DNA of 21,861 nt from Pelargonium cotyledonis (GCA_036897625.1 JAYMTA010001090.1:1-21861), one strand, 5' to 3'. Counted from the stretch's first letter, positions 1 to 11,900 are shown. Program-made: numbers and translations. The notes: a model not told the origin generated them from the sequence alone.

Positions 1-845
1 ATATATATAATAATAATCCCTTGCTTTCTATTTGAATTTGGCATTTATGAGTTTGTAATAAATTGCACAAATAGGTTATGTTGTGATTATAAATAATAAG
101 TATGACATACAAATATAATTTGGAATTTATGATGTGAATGTTAATTAAAGTTGGATTATGTGTTTATGGTTGAAGGTTTCTTTAGGAAAAATGACCCTTC
201 ATTTTGTAAGTGAAATTGGATCTACACAATCCTCATAATTAATTAAATAGAAGACAGTGACTTCTTTGAGCAACTTCACGTGGTCCTCTTTCTCTTCTTA
301 AGATATTTTTAGATACTCTATTCTTAAATAATTATCATGTTTTCAGCACTTATGTTCTTAATTAATTAATTGCCATGTTTTGCAGCAGATCATCTTGCTT
401 ATATTTTGTTGGTTGTTAGATTATCACGCAATTGATTATGATTATTAATGCTTGTCCATTTTTTTCTCATTCTCGTTTAAACAATGTTTTGTTTCTTTTT
501 TATGGTAATGACAACTGAGTTGTGGAGGACATGAAATGTGTGTGGAGATACTCTTAAGTACCAATCACATAAACCAATTTGTGTATTTTGATCACATTGG
601 TAGACTGTGATGTGAATTCATTGGTAAACATTGGTAGGCAACACTTTAGGAAGCACCCAAGGGTCACAACTAAGGAACTCATGACCTGATCAACAGGGCT
701 CGTCTCGTATTAGAAGAGACCAAGTCGAGTGTCTTATAGTGCTACTGCTAGTTGTCGCGTGATAATACAGTCTTCGAGGAATTCTTGGTCGTTCTGAAGC
801 TCCCACAACTCAAGGAGAAATTTTCAAAAACCATCTAACCTATGG
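1..845. other. AT-rich intergenic stretch with no gene seen
   Basis: No open frame of useful length and no recognisable protein fragment is visible on either strand. The stretch is AT-rich with scattered TTAATTAA-like runs, as is common between plant genes. I could not assign it to a repeat family by eye. Confidence 0.6.
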
Positions 846-926
846 TCAGGGCCAGTCCTAACATTTTGGAGGCCGGGGGCAAAATAAATTTTGCCCGGGG
901 CCTCCAAAATGTTGGACCGGCCCTGA
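846..926. mobile_element. 81-bp near-perfect foldback (MITE-like, hAT-type ends possible)
   Basis: The left arm (about 40 bases, starting TCAGGGCC) and the right arm (about 39 bases, ending GGCCCTGA) are reverse complements apart from a few mismatches and one indel. Only two bases separate them. The body reads CATTTTGGAGGCC on the left and GGCCTCCAAAATG on the right. Termini of the CAGGGCC..GGCCCTG kind are frequent in plant hAT-like non-autonomous elements. No clean 8-bp target-site duplication is visible in the flanks, so the family call is an inference. The foldback itself is seen directly. Confidence 0.75.
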
Positions 927-2230
927 TCACGGACACAAGATCATAAGACGCGAGCAAGTTTCAACTGCCTTGTCACACAATTTGCACGTACAATTTGTAG
1001 CGGATACACTTATACACTTATGATCATTGCATTTGCTTTCCCGTGAGTTCCAAAAAAAGAAGAATACACAAGAAAAGCAAATATAGAACAAAAAGAGATG
1101 ACAAACATGATCTAATGGACTCTAGTAATCATGGTTAAGAAAAATAAAGTGAAACACCTGTTGAAAATGTTGGAGTCTCTGTGATCAGTTGCTCGAATGG
1201 GGATTAATACGAGTCTGGTTAAACGGCTTAAAAGTGTTCAATGCGAGTTTACAGGGCCATTTAGGACACATCATGATATTAAACTCCCAAAAAATTAAGC
1301 AATACAAAATTGAAATAACGACGAGCAATATACACGTTACTAGTAAAATAAAATAATAAGTAAGTGAATGGAGAAACCAGAAATAAAATCGTACAAACGA
1401 TAAAAAGTTTCAACCCAGAATTGACCGTATTAAATTGTAAAAAGGCGTTAAAATTTTAAACAAAGTCTACAAACTGAAGAAAACATTCTCCTGCAAATCA
1501 AATGAATGTTCTTCTTAGTTGCATCTTTCATCTTTTATAGGGTTCTTCGATTGATCATCTTCTTGTATCTTTGGATGTCCATCCTCTGGTCTCTTTTCCA
1601 AAATTGAATGAATCCCTCATAGGAGGGTTAATTTGATTCTCGTGTCGAGATGAAATTTTTGGTGCACACTCAAACTCCAGCACCCAAGACCCCGACTCCA
1701 GCTCTAAACCGAACCGAGAACCCGAAAAAAAATAAAAATAAAAATAAAAATAAAAACTAACACTTACACATTTATCCTAACACATAGAAAAGAAGACCAT
1801 CATGTTGTGTAAAGTTTGGACATGGTTTTCTCAAAAAAATAAAACATTGCTGTTCAATCTATCATAGCTGAAGGTTGATCATGACATGAATTAAAATGTT
1901 ATGTGACATGATGTGTCACCCTATACTTACGTGTCACATCAAAACCGGTTATAATCGATAACAAGAGTCTAGTTCAAAAAAATAGTAGTATCCAATGGAT
2001 CAAACCATGTTACACCTTAATTAGGGGCCAATTTAGGGAAAGCAAAACCATTTAATCTTTAAAATTATACTCATTGACGTCTTTCGTGATGGGACTAAAC
2101 AGATAGAGATCAATATTCATATCACCACACTCATCTTTCTCATGGTACTCTACAAATTATTCATGTTTCTTCATTCAATCAAGTGACTTATATATTTAGA
2201 AAATCATTCTTTGTAAAGAATTTTGTGTGC
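927..2230. other. Intergenic stretch, no gene seen; (AAAAT)n tract at about 1728-1756
   Basis: No coding region is recognisable. A pentanucleotide AAAAT microsatellite lies near 1728-1756, after a C-rich segment at 1665-1722. The remainder is AT-rich noncoding sequence. Confidence 0.55.
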
Positions 2231-2234
2231 ATGG

Positions 2235-2298
2235 CTTGCGAAACTCAATATGTCGTCAAAAACCGACCACCTTAAGTTTAATTGGAGTTGTTAAATCA

Positions 2299-2333
<35 letters not shown>

Positions 2334-2397
2334 ACAAGTGCCAACTGCCTTCCCTCTTCTTTGCAAAACTCGATGTGTCGCCAAACCAACCACCCTT
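2235..2397 (+). repeat. Diverged direct repeat flanking a (CAT)11 microsatellite
   Basis: About 39 bases at 2235-2273 (CTTGCGAAACTCAATATGTC...) recur imperfectly at about 2359-2397 (CTTTGCAAAACTCGATGTGTC...), both ending in an ACCACC-rich stretch. Between them is (CAT)11 at 2299-2331. The short frame that reads the CAT run as polyhistidine has no other protein-like feature and is taken as noncoding. Confidence 0.6.
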
Positions 2398-2799
2398 TGT
2401 ATGCATATTCATAGTATATAAAAACAATTATATAGACATGTTAGTCAAACGGTTTAAACATTTTAGATTTTCTTTAAGATCTCGGTTTTGAGCCTTTTGT
2501 GCCTTTTGTCAATGGTTTAATTGGCGCTCTATCTAAAATTTGTGCTCTTTTTTTTTTTTTTTTTTTTGTGATTTTGTAATAAAATAATATTATTTATATA
2601 TTCATAATATATAAAAAAATAATTATGTTTGGTTATTCAATGTGTTTTACCAATTGTGGCTCAGTTTGGTAGTGTCGATTTTTTATTTTTGGGTTACTTT
2701 GTGAACCGAGTGATCCACGTTTCTGGATGGGTTGATTTTCAAGCCACCAATTTTATATCGTCTTTATTATAATTAAATTCACCACATATATACTGTCAA
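2398..2799. other. Noncoding AT-rich stretch with a poly(T) run
   Basis: It contains an uninterrupted T run near 2550-2568 and AT-rich sequence. No gene is seen. Its right part could be the body of the minus-strand SINE-like element that begins at about 2870. Confidence 0.4.
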
Positions 2800-2870
2800 C
2801 AAAGAGACTTGAACCCGATACCTCAACGAGAATTCAAAACTTTACACCACTTGGTCCAACCAGCCTTGGT
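2800..2870 (-). mobile_element. Possible tRNA-derived SINE head (A and B box)
   Basis: Read on the minus strand, TGGACCAAGTGGT (2846-2858) resembles a Pol III A box and GGGTTCAAGTCT (2805-2816) resembles a B box (consensus GGTTCRANTCC). Their spacing of about 30 bases fits a tRNA. The rest does not fold into a cloverleaf that I can support, so this is more likely a tRNA-derived SINE remnant than a functional tRNA gene. The tail and boundaries are not defined. Confidence 0.35.
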
Positions 2871-3374
2871 ATATTTACAAAAAAAACCATGTTTTAATTT
2901 TCTTTTAAAATTAATTGATAAATTTATTAATTCTATGAGGAGTTAATAGTTCTACCGATGTCATACATACTTATTGTTTTAATCACACTATATATGCAAG
3001 TTGTTACAAACTTATAAATTTCAAATTCGATTTCGCCTAAACCAAACCAATCATAACACGGATAGAAAGAAGTAAGGGATTATTGTATTTGTAATATATA
3101 ACCGAATAGAAAGAAGAACAAAAATCAAATTTTGAACCAAATGGATCGATAAAACTTTTTTTTTCTTTACTTTCTGCGGTGTTTTGCTTCTGGCCAAACA
3201 AATTCAGATTTTATTTTCCTAGAAAAAACAGAAGATACAAAATTCGAATGTTGATAAGCATTATATTTTGTGAAATCTACGTACCTCAATATTAAAATGA
3301 TCTTTGAAGATTCTTTCTTAAAAAAAATGATCTACAATGATTTTAGATGATATAGCTTGAGTATTAGCAAAACT
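2871..3374. other. AT-rich intergenic stretch with no gene seen
   Basis: No reading frame, RNA gene or clear repeat is visible. The sequence is AT-rich with several A and T homopolymer runs. Confidence 0.5.
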
Positions 3375-4220
3375 TAAAATTTGAGCGAGATATATATAAA
3401 TGATCGCCTCATATGGTCTCACGCAAGAACTGGTTCCTTCACCACTAAAAGAGCATTTGATGTCTTATATCGACAATCACCCCACGTCCGGTTTGTATGC
3501 GCAGCTACTATTTGGAAGCCTGTTATCCCGCCTAAAATGCAGTGCTTTGGGTGGCTGGCTGCTCTCGATAGCGTCCCATGTAATCCCTTTTTAGCTAGTC
3601 GGCATGTGCTCCCCCATGGTTCTGATCTTATGTGCAAATTGTGTGACTCAAGCATTGAAACTTGTTCTCACTTACTGATTTTATGCTCCTGGGCTTCTCA
3701 AGAATGGAATGGCATTTTGCTTTGGTGGGGAGTTTGCTTCCCTCTTCCTGATTCTTGCTTCGGGCTTATTTCCTCTTGGTCGTCGGGGTTCTTGGGTGGG
3801 AAGGCAGCGCAGCGAGCTTGGGATGCTCTCGGTCTCATCTTTCTCTGGCACATTTGGCTAGCCCGTAATGACTTGGTATTCAAAGATCGATTCCCAAGCG
3901 TTGGTGACACGATTCTTCACATTCAAAGCAATTGCTTCTCTTTGCTTTCTACCTTCGACTCTGGCACATTTGCTAGCCCGTAATGACTTGGTATTCAAAT
4001 ATCGATTCCCGAGCGTTGGTGACACGATTCTTCACATTCAAAGCGATTGCTTCCCTTTGCTTTCCAGTTTCGACTCTTCATTATGTAACTTGCATTTTAA
4101 TTCTTGGCTAGCAAATCCATCACTCTCTTTGTGTAATTGATTGCTTCTTTGTACTTTTTATTTTTGTTCTCAATTTGTGACATAGTTAGGTAGAGAATAA
4201 TAATAATAATAATAATAATT
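3375..4220 (+). mobile_element. 5'-truncated LINE (L1-type) 3' end with zf-RVT remnant
   Basis: The open frame from about 3381 to 3983 encodes the zinc-binding C-terminal domain (zf-RVT) of a plant non-LTR retrotransposon polymerase. Visible marks are a TGSFTTKRAFDVLY stretch, IWKPVIPPKMQCFGWLA, and a C-x2-C-x8-H-x4-C pattern in CKLCDSSIETCSHLLILC. These are typical of the region after the reverse transcriptase in plant LINEs. No reverse transcriptase or endonuclease lies upstream, so the copy is 5'-truncated, the usual outcome of target-primed reverse transcription. The frame ends early because of an internal tandem duplication. A (TAA)n tract at about 4196-4219 forms the 3' tail. The copy is defective. 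I could not define a target-site duplication. Confidence 0.8.
3845..4076 (+). repeat. 116-bp tandem duplication inside the LINE remnant
   Basis: Unit 1 (3845-3960) and unit 2 (3961 to about 4076) both begin CTGGCACATTTG and share the segment encoding LARNDLVFK..RFPSVGDTILHIQS. They differ at only a few positions. Unit 2 lacks one G near its start, so its coding frame is shifted relative to unit 1: the first frame stops at 3983 while the second unit stays open in another frame to 4140. The high identity suggests that the duplication is younger than the element. Confidence 0.9.
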
Positions 4221-4419
4221 AAATGGAATATTCTAATCCCCGCTCTTCCGGATAACAACCGTTTCTTTTTGTCCAATAACTACACTATTTATTTTCTTAA
4301 TTAATAAACTTGATTTCCTCCTAATTCAAAATTTTCCCTCCGCAATCTCAAATTCTTCTGGGCAATATCTGCCGTTTAAATACTCCATAATTCCCAAATA
4401 CCAAAAGAAGACGAAGACG

Positions 4420-7400
4420 ATGAAGATGAAGATTCATCATCTTGGAGATGGCAACTTCTGCTCATCCAATTCTCAAGAACATCACAATTCAGGTCTGTGA
4501 AACGATGATCTATTCACGACGTTTCTTGTATAGATTTTCGTTTTCTTTTTCCTTTCCTTTTCTCAGCTGCCAAACAGAGCATTGCGTACGACTTTTCTTG
4601 GTACCGAGGTGATTGGCTGCCCAGTTGTTTGCAGGGTTTGGGCATTGAATTGTAGAATTTGCTACTGATTCATGCTTTTTGTTAAATTGTTTGGAATAGT
4701 AAAGTTGATCAACTGGTTCTACAAGGGTTTACGTCATTTTTGTGAATATGATTTATCTTCTGGCTGTGACTAAAGTTGAAGATTATGATGAGTTCATCAA
4801 ATGCAGTTGCTTTGATACCATTTTTAGGCATGAATTTAAAACCCTCATTAGCCTCTATGCTTGCAATTGTGGTAATGATAATGAATGTGTGAAAGTAGAT
4901 TTTGTTGAATCCCTTTTTTACATTCCTGACTTTTGCACAAACTCAATTCTGCAGTGGTTTCTCATAGCAGAGAGAAACTTGACAACTTTAAGCCATATGG
5001 CTCACGTGACGATCTTGAATTGGAGGATACAGCAGAGGCGTTCACGCAAGGAGATAATGAATCTTTACAGCTACCCGGACCCAAGTTTGATTTGCGCAAG
5101 AGTCTGGCTTGGGATAGTGCCTTTTTCACTAGCCCGGGTACTTGTTTAGCAATGCCTCCTCTTTCAATTTTCTGCACTTAAGCTAGATTGTTAATAACTG
5201 AGATCATTTGTCACTCAGGGGTTTTGGATCCTGACGAGTTGTTTGAGAGGGTGAAGGCTAGGTCTGCGGATAATTCAACTAGTGTATTAGGGCCAAGAGA
5301 ACATGTGTACTTATCATCAGATTCACTAGAGCCAGAAATAACAAGTAGAATTGGGAAGTGTAATCTGCGCAGAAGTTTAGCTTGGGACAGTGGTTTCTTC
5401 ACAAATGCAGGTAAAATTTATGTTCTCTTAGGAAGCCATAACTCTAATTCCATGTATAAAAACTTAGCTCTATGTGCTTAACGATTTCCATCAATCACGA
5501 AGGTATAGTCATATGTTTTTCTACATGTTTAGGAGTTCTGGATCCCGATGAATTGTGCATTATAAATCAAGGATTGAAAAAGTCTGAAACTCGTGAACTT
5601 CCTGGTATTGAAAAACTTCAGAGATCTGTTGAGTCAAACTGTACTATGGATAGGGACAGTTTCTCTCTAGAAAGCCTTGAATATGGTTTATTTGAAGGCA
5701 TAAGGATGTCCCAGCAGAAATCAAGTAAAGCTTCCAATGTGGCTAGTTCAAGATGCAATTTGGGTAACGGAACAGGTAAAGTTAAAGCATGCACTATACT
5801 TCTTGCATACTGTTGGTTTACTGCAATGTCATCAGCAATACACAGTAAACTTCACCATTTGGTTCACATGAAGCGTATCACATTTGTTCTCAGGTGCTTT
5901 AGCTGTAAACTATTTCAGGCAACACCAGCATGCCATTGGAATGTTATAACAAATCCTTGTTCAAGAGAAACCTGTCCAATGGGTTCACCATACACGTTTT
6001 CTTTTGGTTGTGTTTGTTGGTTTGCCTCTTAATGAACTTAAAAATGCTATTGCTTTTTTCAGCCTCAAAGAAGTTGGATGCTTCCTCTCGAAGTAGGGTA
6101 AGTTCTCATAATGTTGGCTATTGTATCTGTTGTTACTAATTACATTTCATAAAAGGTGAAGTTATTGTATATAAATTGCAGATGAAACCCGTGTCAGCTG
6201 CAACTAAGCTGCCAGTTAACATGCATGGACTAGAGAGAAACACAAAGGAAGCTTCTGCCCATGCACGAGGACCACGAGTACAGGCACGTATTGATCGAGT
6301 AGAACGATATATTCTTCCAATGATAATAATGCACTCCCTAATGAATCACAAAGTAGCTATAATATTTCATTATTGCTCACTTGTGTATTGCATGTGTTAC
6401 TCTTAATGGCATGGATGAAGCTAATTTTAGGCTAAGTATTAGTTTCAGCTGCAACCAGTGATCAAAGAACAATTGTGCTGTGCTGTTACTGCATTCCGTT
6501 CTGTTTGATTGATGCATGAGTGAATTGATAATGGAAGTATATGATTTAATGAAAATAATTGTCTGCATGATTACAGAGTACCGCTAGAAGTGCAGATTTC
6601 AACCCTTACACTTTGAAGCCACCCAAGATTGTAAGACGGGCCAACCTCATCCCAGCAGCTCCAAGCAAAAAGGCTACTTCGGGTGCAAACCATATCAAAA
6701 TGGAAGACAATTCTACAAAAGATGCCTCCGGTAAGAAAAGTTGCGATCTGATTTTCGTTCTGTATCTGTTCATGACACAATCCAATGTTTTCCTCCATGT
6801 GGACTCAATTGGAATCTATGTTGATGTAGGTCCAATCCTTACAGGGAAACATGTGATTGCGTCGAAGAAACAGTGCTTGAGGAATTCGTATAATGTTATC
6901 CCTATTTGTAAACCATATCCCAAATCACCTCGTTTGGGTTCTTCCACTCCTGTAAAGGGTTATGCCGAGTATTGCTCCCCATATCGCACTGTCAGTACTG
7001 CTCCAGATGGCGGTTTCAAATCTCCTTCAACCTTTCTGAGAAGAAATACAGATTCCATAAATGTTACAGATGGTTCAACTCCATGCTCTCCCCTGAGGTA
7101 CTCAGCAAGAAATAGAGCTGAGCTGTCAAATTCTAGTTGCCGTTCCTCTTGTACCTCACTGGCCAGCTCCATTGATAGCCCCCCCGATGGATGGTCCTCC
7201 GAGTCATCATCAACTATTTTGGTAAGCCAAAAATCAGATATTTGCAAGAAATCTCTGGACACTAATAGCAGGGGAATCTCTGTCAACCGTGATGCCACTC
7301 AGACCTCTGATCGTAAGACAATGTTTCCAAGTCAACATTACAAGGAAGTTTCAGCAAGAAATAGTCCTGATCTTACAGACATTTCAAGAAACTGCAGACC

Positions 7401-8116
7401 TTCAGGCCTCCGAATGCCATCCCCAAAGCTTGGATTTTTTGACGGGGTTAGTTATTCTATTACTCGCTACTGCTTATAGTAATTGAATATTACTCTATCA
7501 TATGAGCTTATCATCTTTTCCAATTTTTCCTCAGGTGAATTCTCTGTTGCCGAATGGAGGTTTGCATTACAAAACGGATTTGCAGCATGCTAAGCTTCCA
7601 GCAACAAGAACTTCAACAGAAACTGAGAATACAAAGCTTGGTTCTCAGAAGACTGGAGTTTTGTCTCCTGCTGCAAATCTTAATCAGCTTGAAACCGTTG
7701 AAAATGCTACCTCGAAAGCCTCTCCAGTTCCAGGGACCTTGAGAAGCTATCTTTCCTGGACTGCTGCGAAAGATGACAGAAGGTCATTACGCAATAAGAG
7801 CGGTGACAATCACTCAGAAACTGAGAATGTGGGAACTGCAGTGCACAATCCAGCAGCAGCACCACCAGAAAATGATCCGAGAACCAGTCCAAAGGCCAAA
7901 ACCAGAGAAACTGAAAGGCTTCGGAAGAAGAAAGTGCAGAGAGAGAACAAGGGACAGGCTTGTGCAAATACCAGAAAACAATCTCTTAAACGGCATGCTC
8001 GCGAAGGTAATGAGAATGAAAAAGAGAATCTATTTAGGTTTGAAGATCAAGTCAATAGCTTAAGCAAGCATATTGGATTCATAAATTTGAGGGGTGATGT
8101 GATGGAGCTGAAATGA
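4420..8116 (+). CDS. Plant Ser/Lys-rich protein with tandem SLAWDS/GVLDPDEL motifs, function unknown
   Basis: Nine exons join in consistent phase: 4420-4492, 4955-5137, 5219-5410, 5533-5775, 6063-6097, 6182-6277, 6577-6730, 6830-7446 and 7535-8116, giving 724 residues. I chose ATG 4420 because its frame alone joins exon 2 in the frame carrying the motifs; an in-frame ATG at 4426 is an alternative. FDLRKSLAWDSAFFTSPG ends exon 2 and CNLRRSLAWDSGFFTNAG ends exon 3, each followed across the intron by GVLDPDEL. The middle and C-terminal parts are low-complexity, rich in Ser, Lys, Arg and Asn, with SGLRMPSPKLGFFDG near the end of exon 8 and a very basic stretch (RLRKKKVQRENKGQ) near the C terminus. 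No enzymatic domain, signal peptide or membrane segment is seen. The donor of exon 6 is uncertain: GT at 6278 or a GC donor at 6284, both in phase. The family looks plant-specific and I do not recognise its function. Confidence 0.8.
6731..6829 (+). other. 99-nt stop-free intron (exitron-like) in gene 1
   Basis: The intron between exons 7 and 8 is bounded by GT (TCCG|GTAAGA) and AG (GATGTAG|GTCC). Its length is a multiple of three, and it has no stop in the reading frame of the flanking exons. Retention would insert 33 residues, including a hydrophobic run (LIFVLYLF), without breaking the protein. Splicing at these sites is inferred from consensus and composition. Confidence 0.6.
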
Positions 8117-8602
8117 AACTAATGTTTGTTGTGCATTGTGATGATCTTCATCCTTCTTGGATGTTCTGCTTTTGAATAACATTGAATCAAGAGATTAAGC
8201 CATTGATATATGAAATGCGACTATAAAGTGCTATTTTTATAGGCCAATTTTTTGTTTTAAACCCATATTTGATTGCATTTTTATCAATTAATTTTGATTC
8301 TTGGATACTTTCCAAGGGAATAATTTTATATATTTTTAAAAAATGATAAACTAAATTTTTGTTCTACATTGAAAATTCGGGGAAAAGAGCCAATATGTCG
8401 AATCTTTGAAATTACACAAACAAGATCTGCCAAATGCATAAATTTGGATAACATAATACTATTGAATCAGCCAACTAAACTAAAAGGCAAATGTCTTCTC
8501 ATGACAAACAAAAATTTCATCGAAAAATGTCTTCTCATGACAAACAAAAATTCAAATTTAGCAAATTTGTTAACAAAAATTATCCATTACACTTGCCATA
8601 AT
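8117..8602. other. Convergent 3' flanks of gene 1 and the RPS23 gene
   Basis: The two stop codons face each other about 490 bp apart. The space should hold both 3' untranslated regions. An imperfect direct repeat is visible near 8490-8550 (AAATGTCTTCTCATGACAAA appears twice, 36 bp apart). Confidence 0.6.
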
Positions 8603-10506
<1,904 letters not shown>

Positions 10507-10574
10507 TGTCGCGGAGAGGAGAGGTTCGTTGCTGCAACTGAGGAATGAGGAGGAGGAGGATAGAATCAGCAGGC

Positions 10575-10645
10575 TCTGTGAAACCCTACTTGGAACAACT
10601 GTGCTTCGGGTCGATATTTTTAGTTTAACTAGAGCTAGCCCAAAA
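10575..10645 (-). promoter_or_regulatory. RPS23 promoter: telo-box plus site II motif
   Basis: AAACCCTA at 10581-10588 (a telo-box) lies about 75 bp upstream of the RPS23 start codon. TGGGCT on the minus strand (AGCCCA at 10637-10642) lies about 50 bp further out and fits the site II motif. In plants the two together mark promoters of ribosomal protein and cell-proliferation genes, where TCP factors bind site II. The transcription start is not located. Confidence 0.7.
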
Positions 10646-10727
10646 TATTCATATCAAGCTTTTGTTTTTGTTTTTTTAATTATTAAAATATTCATATCAA
10701 GCTTTTGTTTTTGTTTTTTTAATTAAT
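10642..10727 (+). repeat. 43-bp perfect-to-near-perfect tandem duplication
   Basis: AAAATATTCATATCAAGC starts at 10642 and again at 10685, each followed by the same T-rich stretch and AATTA. The two copies differ only at the last bases. The duplication abuts the upstream side of the RPS23 site II motif. Confidence 0.9.
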
Positions 10728-11310
10728 TTATTGATACGACGGTTTGGTTGTTTTTAACAACTCACGCAACAAGCATAGGACATGCCATATGACTAAGTGT
10801 TGTTGTCTCTTGCAATGGAGGGCTACCATACTTGGTTATGATTGACAACTATGAATTGGTGATAAGGCATATCTCGTCTTGGAGGATGGCGTTTCGTGTA
10901 ATTTTGGTCCTCGAGGTATATGAAAGTTCTTTCCAAAGAATAAAATGTGCCAAAGTTGAGATCGGGTGTGGAGAATCATAGATGTGCTATGTCCCATGAG
11001 GTTCATATCTAGACTACATCGCCCCCAAGGGTGTGGAGTAGCCCATGGACTTGGACATCTAGTGATACCGAGTTGAGTAAGAGAACGAAATGAGTAAATA
11101 GGCTCGTTGGGCAGATTGCCATGGACGTGGCCCAACGAGTTTGGCTTGGGTAATGCATTGAGTCTACGTATTTGGAAAAAAATGACTCAACTTGAGAATA
11201 AAAATACTTGGAAGATGTTTAAATTAACTTTTTAAGAATAACTCACAAAAAACAAATGCTATATATCTTAGAAACTTAAAAAAAAAAAAGGTACCCAAAA
11301 AGTTCATTGT
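10728..11310. other. Noncoding, possibly repeat-derived stretch
   Basis: No protein is recognisable. A short inverted repeat, CTCGTTGGGC (11103-11112) and GCCCAACGAG (11130-11139), could form a 10-bp stem. Base composition is less AT-rich than the flanks, which may mean an old mobile element, but I could not name one. Confidence 0.4.
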
Positions 11311-11900
11311 TAGGGCTTAGGGTTTGTGCTTCTCTTTCTCTTTGCCGTTTTGAGAGTAAGATAAAGTTTTGATTTGGCTACGACTGCTCTTGATCCATAG
11401 TAACGACATTTTCTTGAATTTGCATAACAAATTGCAGTCTTTCTCGTTCATATAATGAGCTGTTGCTTTGTGTCAAGTTTAGATTTTGTTATTATTTGCA
11501 GAATGGTGCCAAAGATTCATGCACGATAGGTTTCTGGTTGGTGTGCACACAGGGCAGCATGAGGCGATTGTAGAAAAAGAGAATGTAACTTGAAATGTGT
11601 TGATTTGGTCAGAGTTATCGGATCAGCCTTCGGATTTGATGTCGGATAAGACATACACATTGGTGACAAGAGGCGATTGACAAAACACTCTACGTGATCG
11701 GCTTAAACTTCAAATACGATCGTTATCAGTTGTTCGTACTCTTCATACTAGAGAAGAGGATTTTAGTGCTTTAAATTTGATTATGCTTTAAATTTGATTA
11801 TACATGCTCGTACTCTTCATACTAGAGAGAAGAATTTCAGTGCTTTAAATTTGATTATTATGGGAAAGGATATTATCCAAACTGAAAAAAAAACCTGTCA
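11311..11900 (+). other. Possible remnant of a transcribed leader (telo-like motif, pyrimidine-rich leader, intron)
   Basis: TTAGGGCTTAGGGTTTGTG near 11310-11328 is followed by a pyrimidine tract (CTTCTCTTTCTCTTTG), a donor-like AGAGTAAG, and at about 11494-11503 an acceptor-like TTATTTGCAG directly before AATGGTGCC. This resembles the 5' end of a translation-related gene. The frame after that ATG stops within a few codons and no family is recognised. It may be a pseudogene or a noncoding transcript. Support is weak. Confidence 0.25.
11732..11858 (+). repeat. Imperfect direct repeat of about 50 bp
   Basis: CTCGTACTCTTCATACTAGAG followed by an AGTGCTTTAAATTTGATTAT segment occurs near 11733-11783 and again near 11808-11857 with small differences. 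A further partial copy of GCTTTAAATTTGATTAT sits between them. Confidence 0.75.

Noticed and set aside
2227..2421. Short frame with eleven consecutive histidines
   Set aside because: The histidines come from the (CAT)11 microsatellite, the flanks are duplicated noncoding sequence, and the overlapping frame reads the same tract as polyisoleucine.
2800..2870. Functional tRNA gene on the minus strand
   Set aside because: A- and B-box-like strings are present, but I could not pair an acceptor stem or an anticodon arm.
4742..5149. 135-residue open frame overlapping exon 2 of gene 1
   Set aside because: It runs through intron 1 and reads exon 2 in the wrong frame; the +1 frame carries the duplicated SLAWDS/GVLDPDEL motifs and joins neighbouring exons in phase.
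11103..11139. 10-bp stem-loop as a terminator or small RNA
   Set aside because: Rho-independent terminators do not apply to plant nuclear genes and the short stem is likely by chance or repeat-derived.
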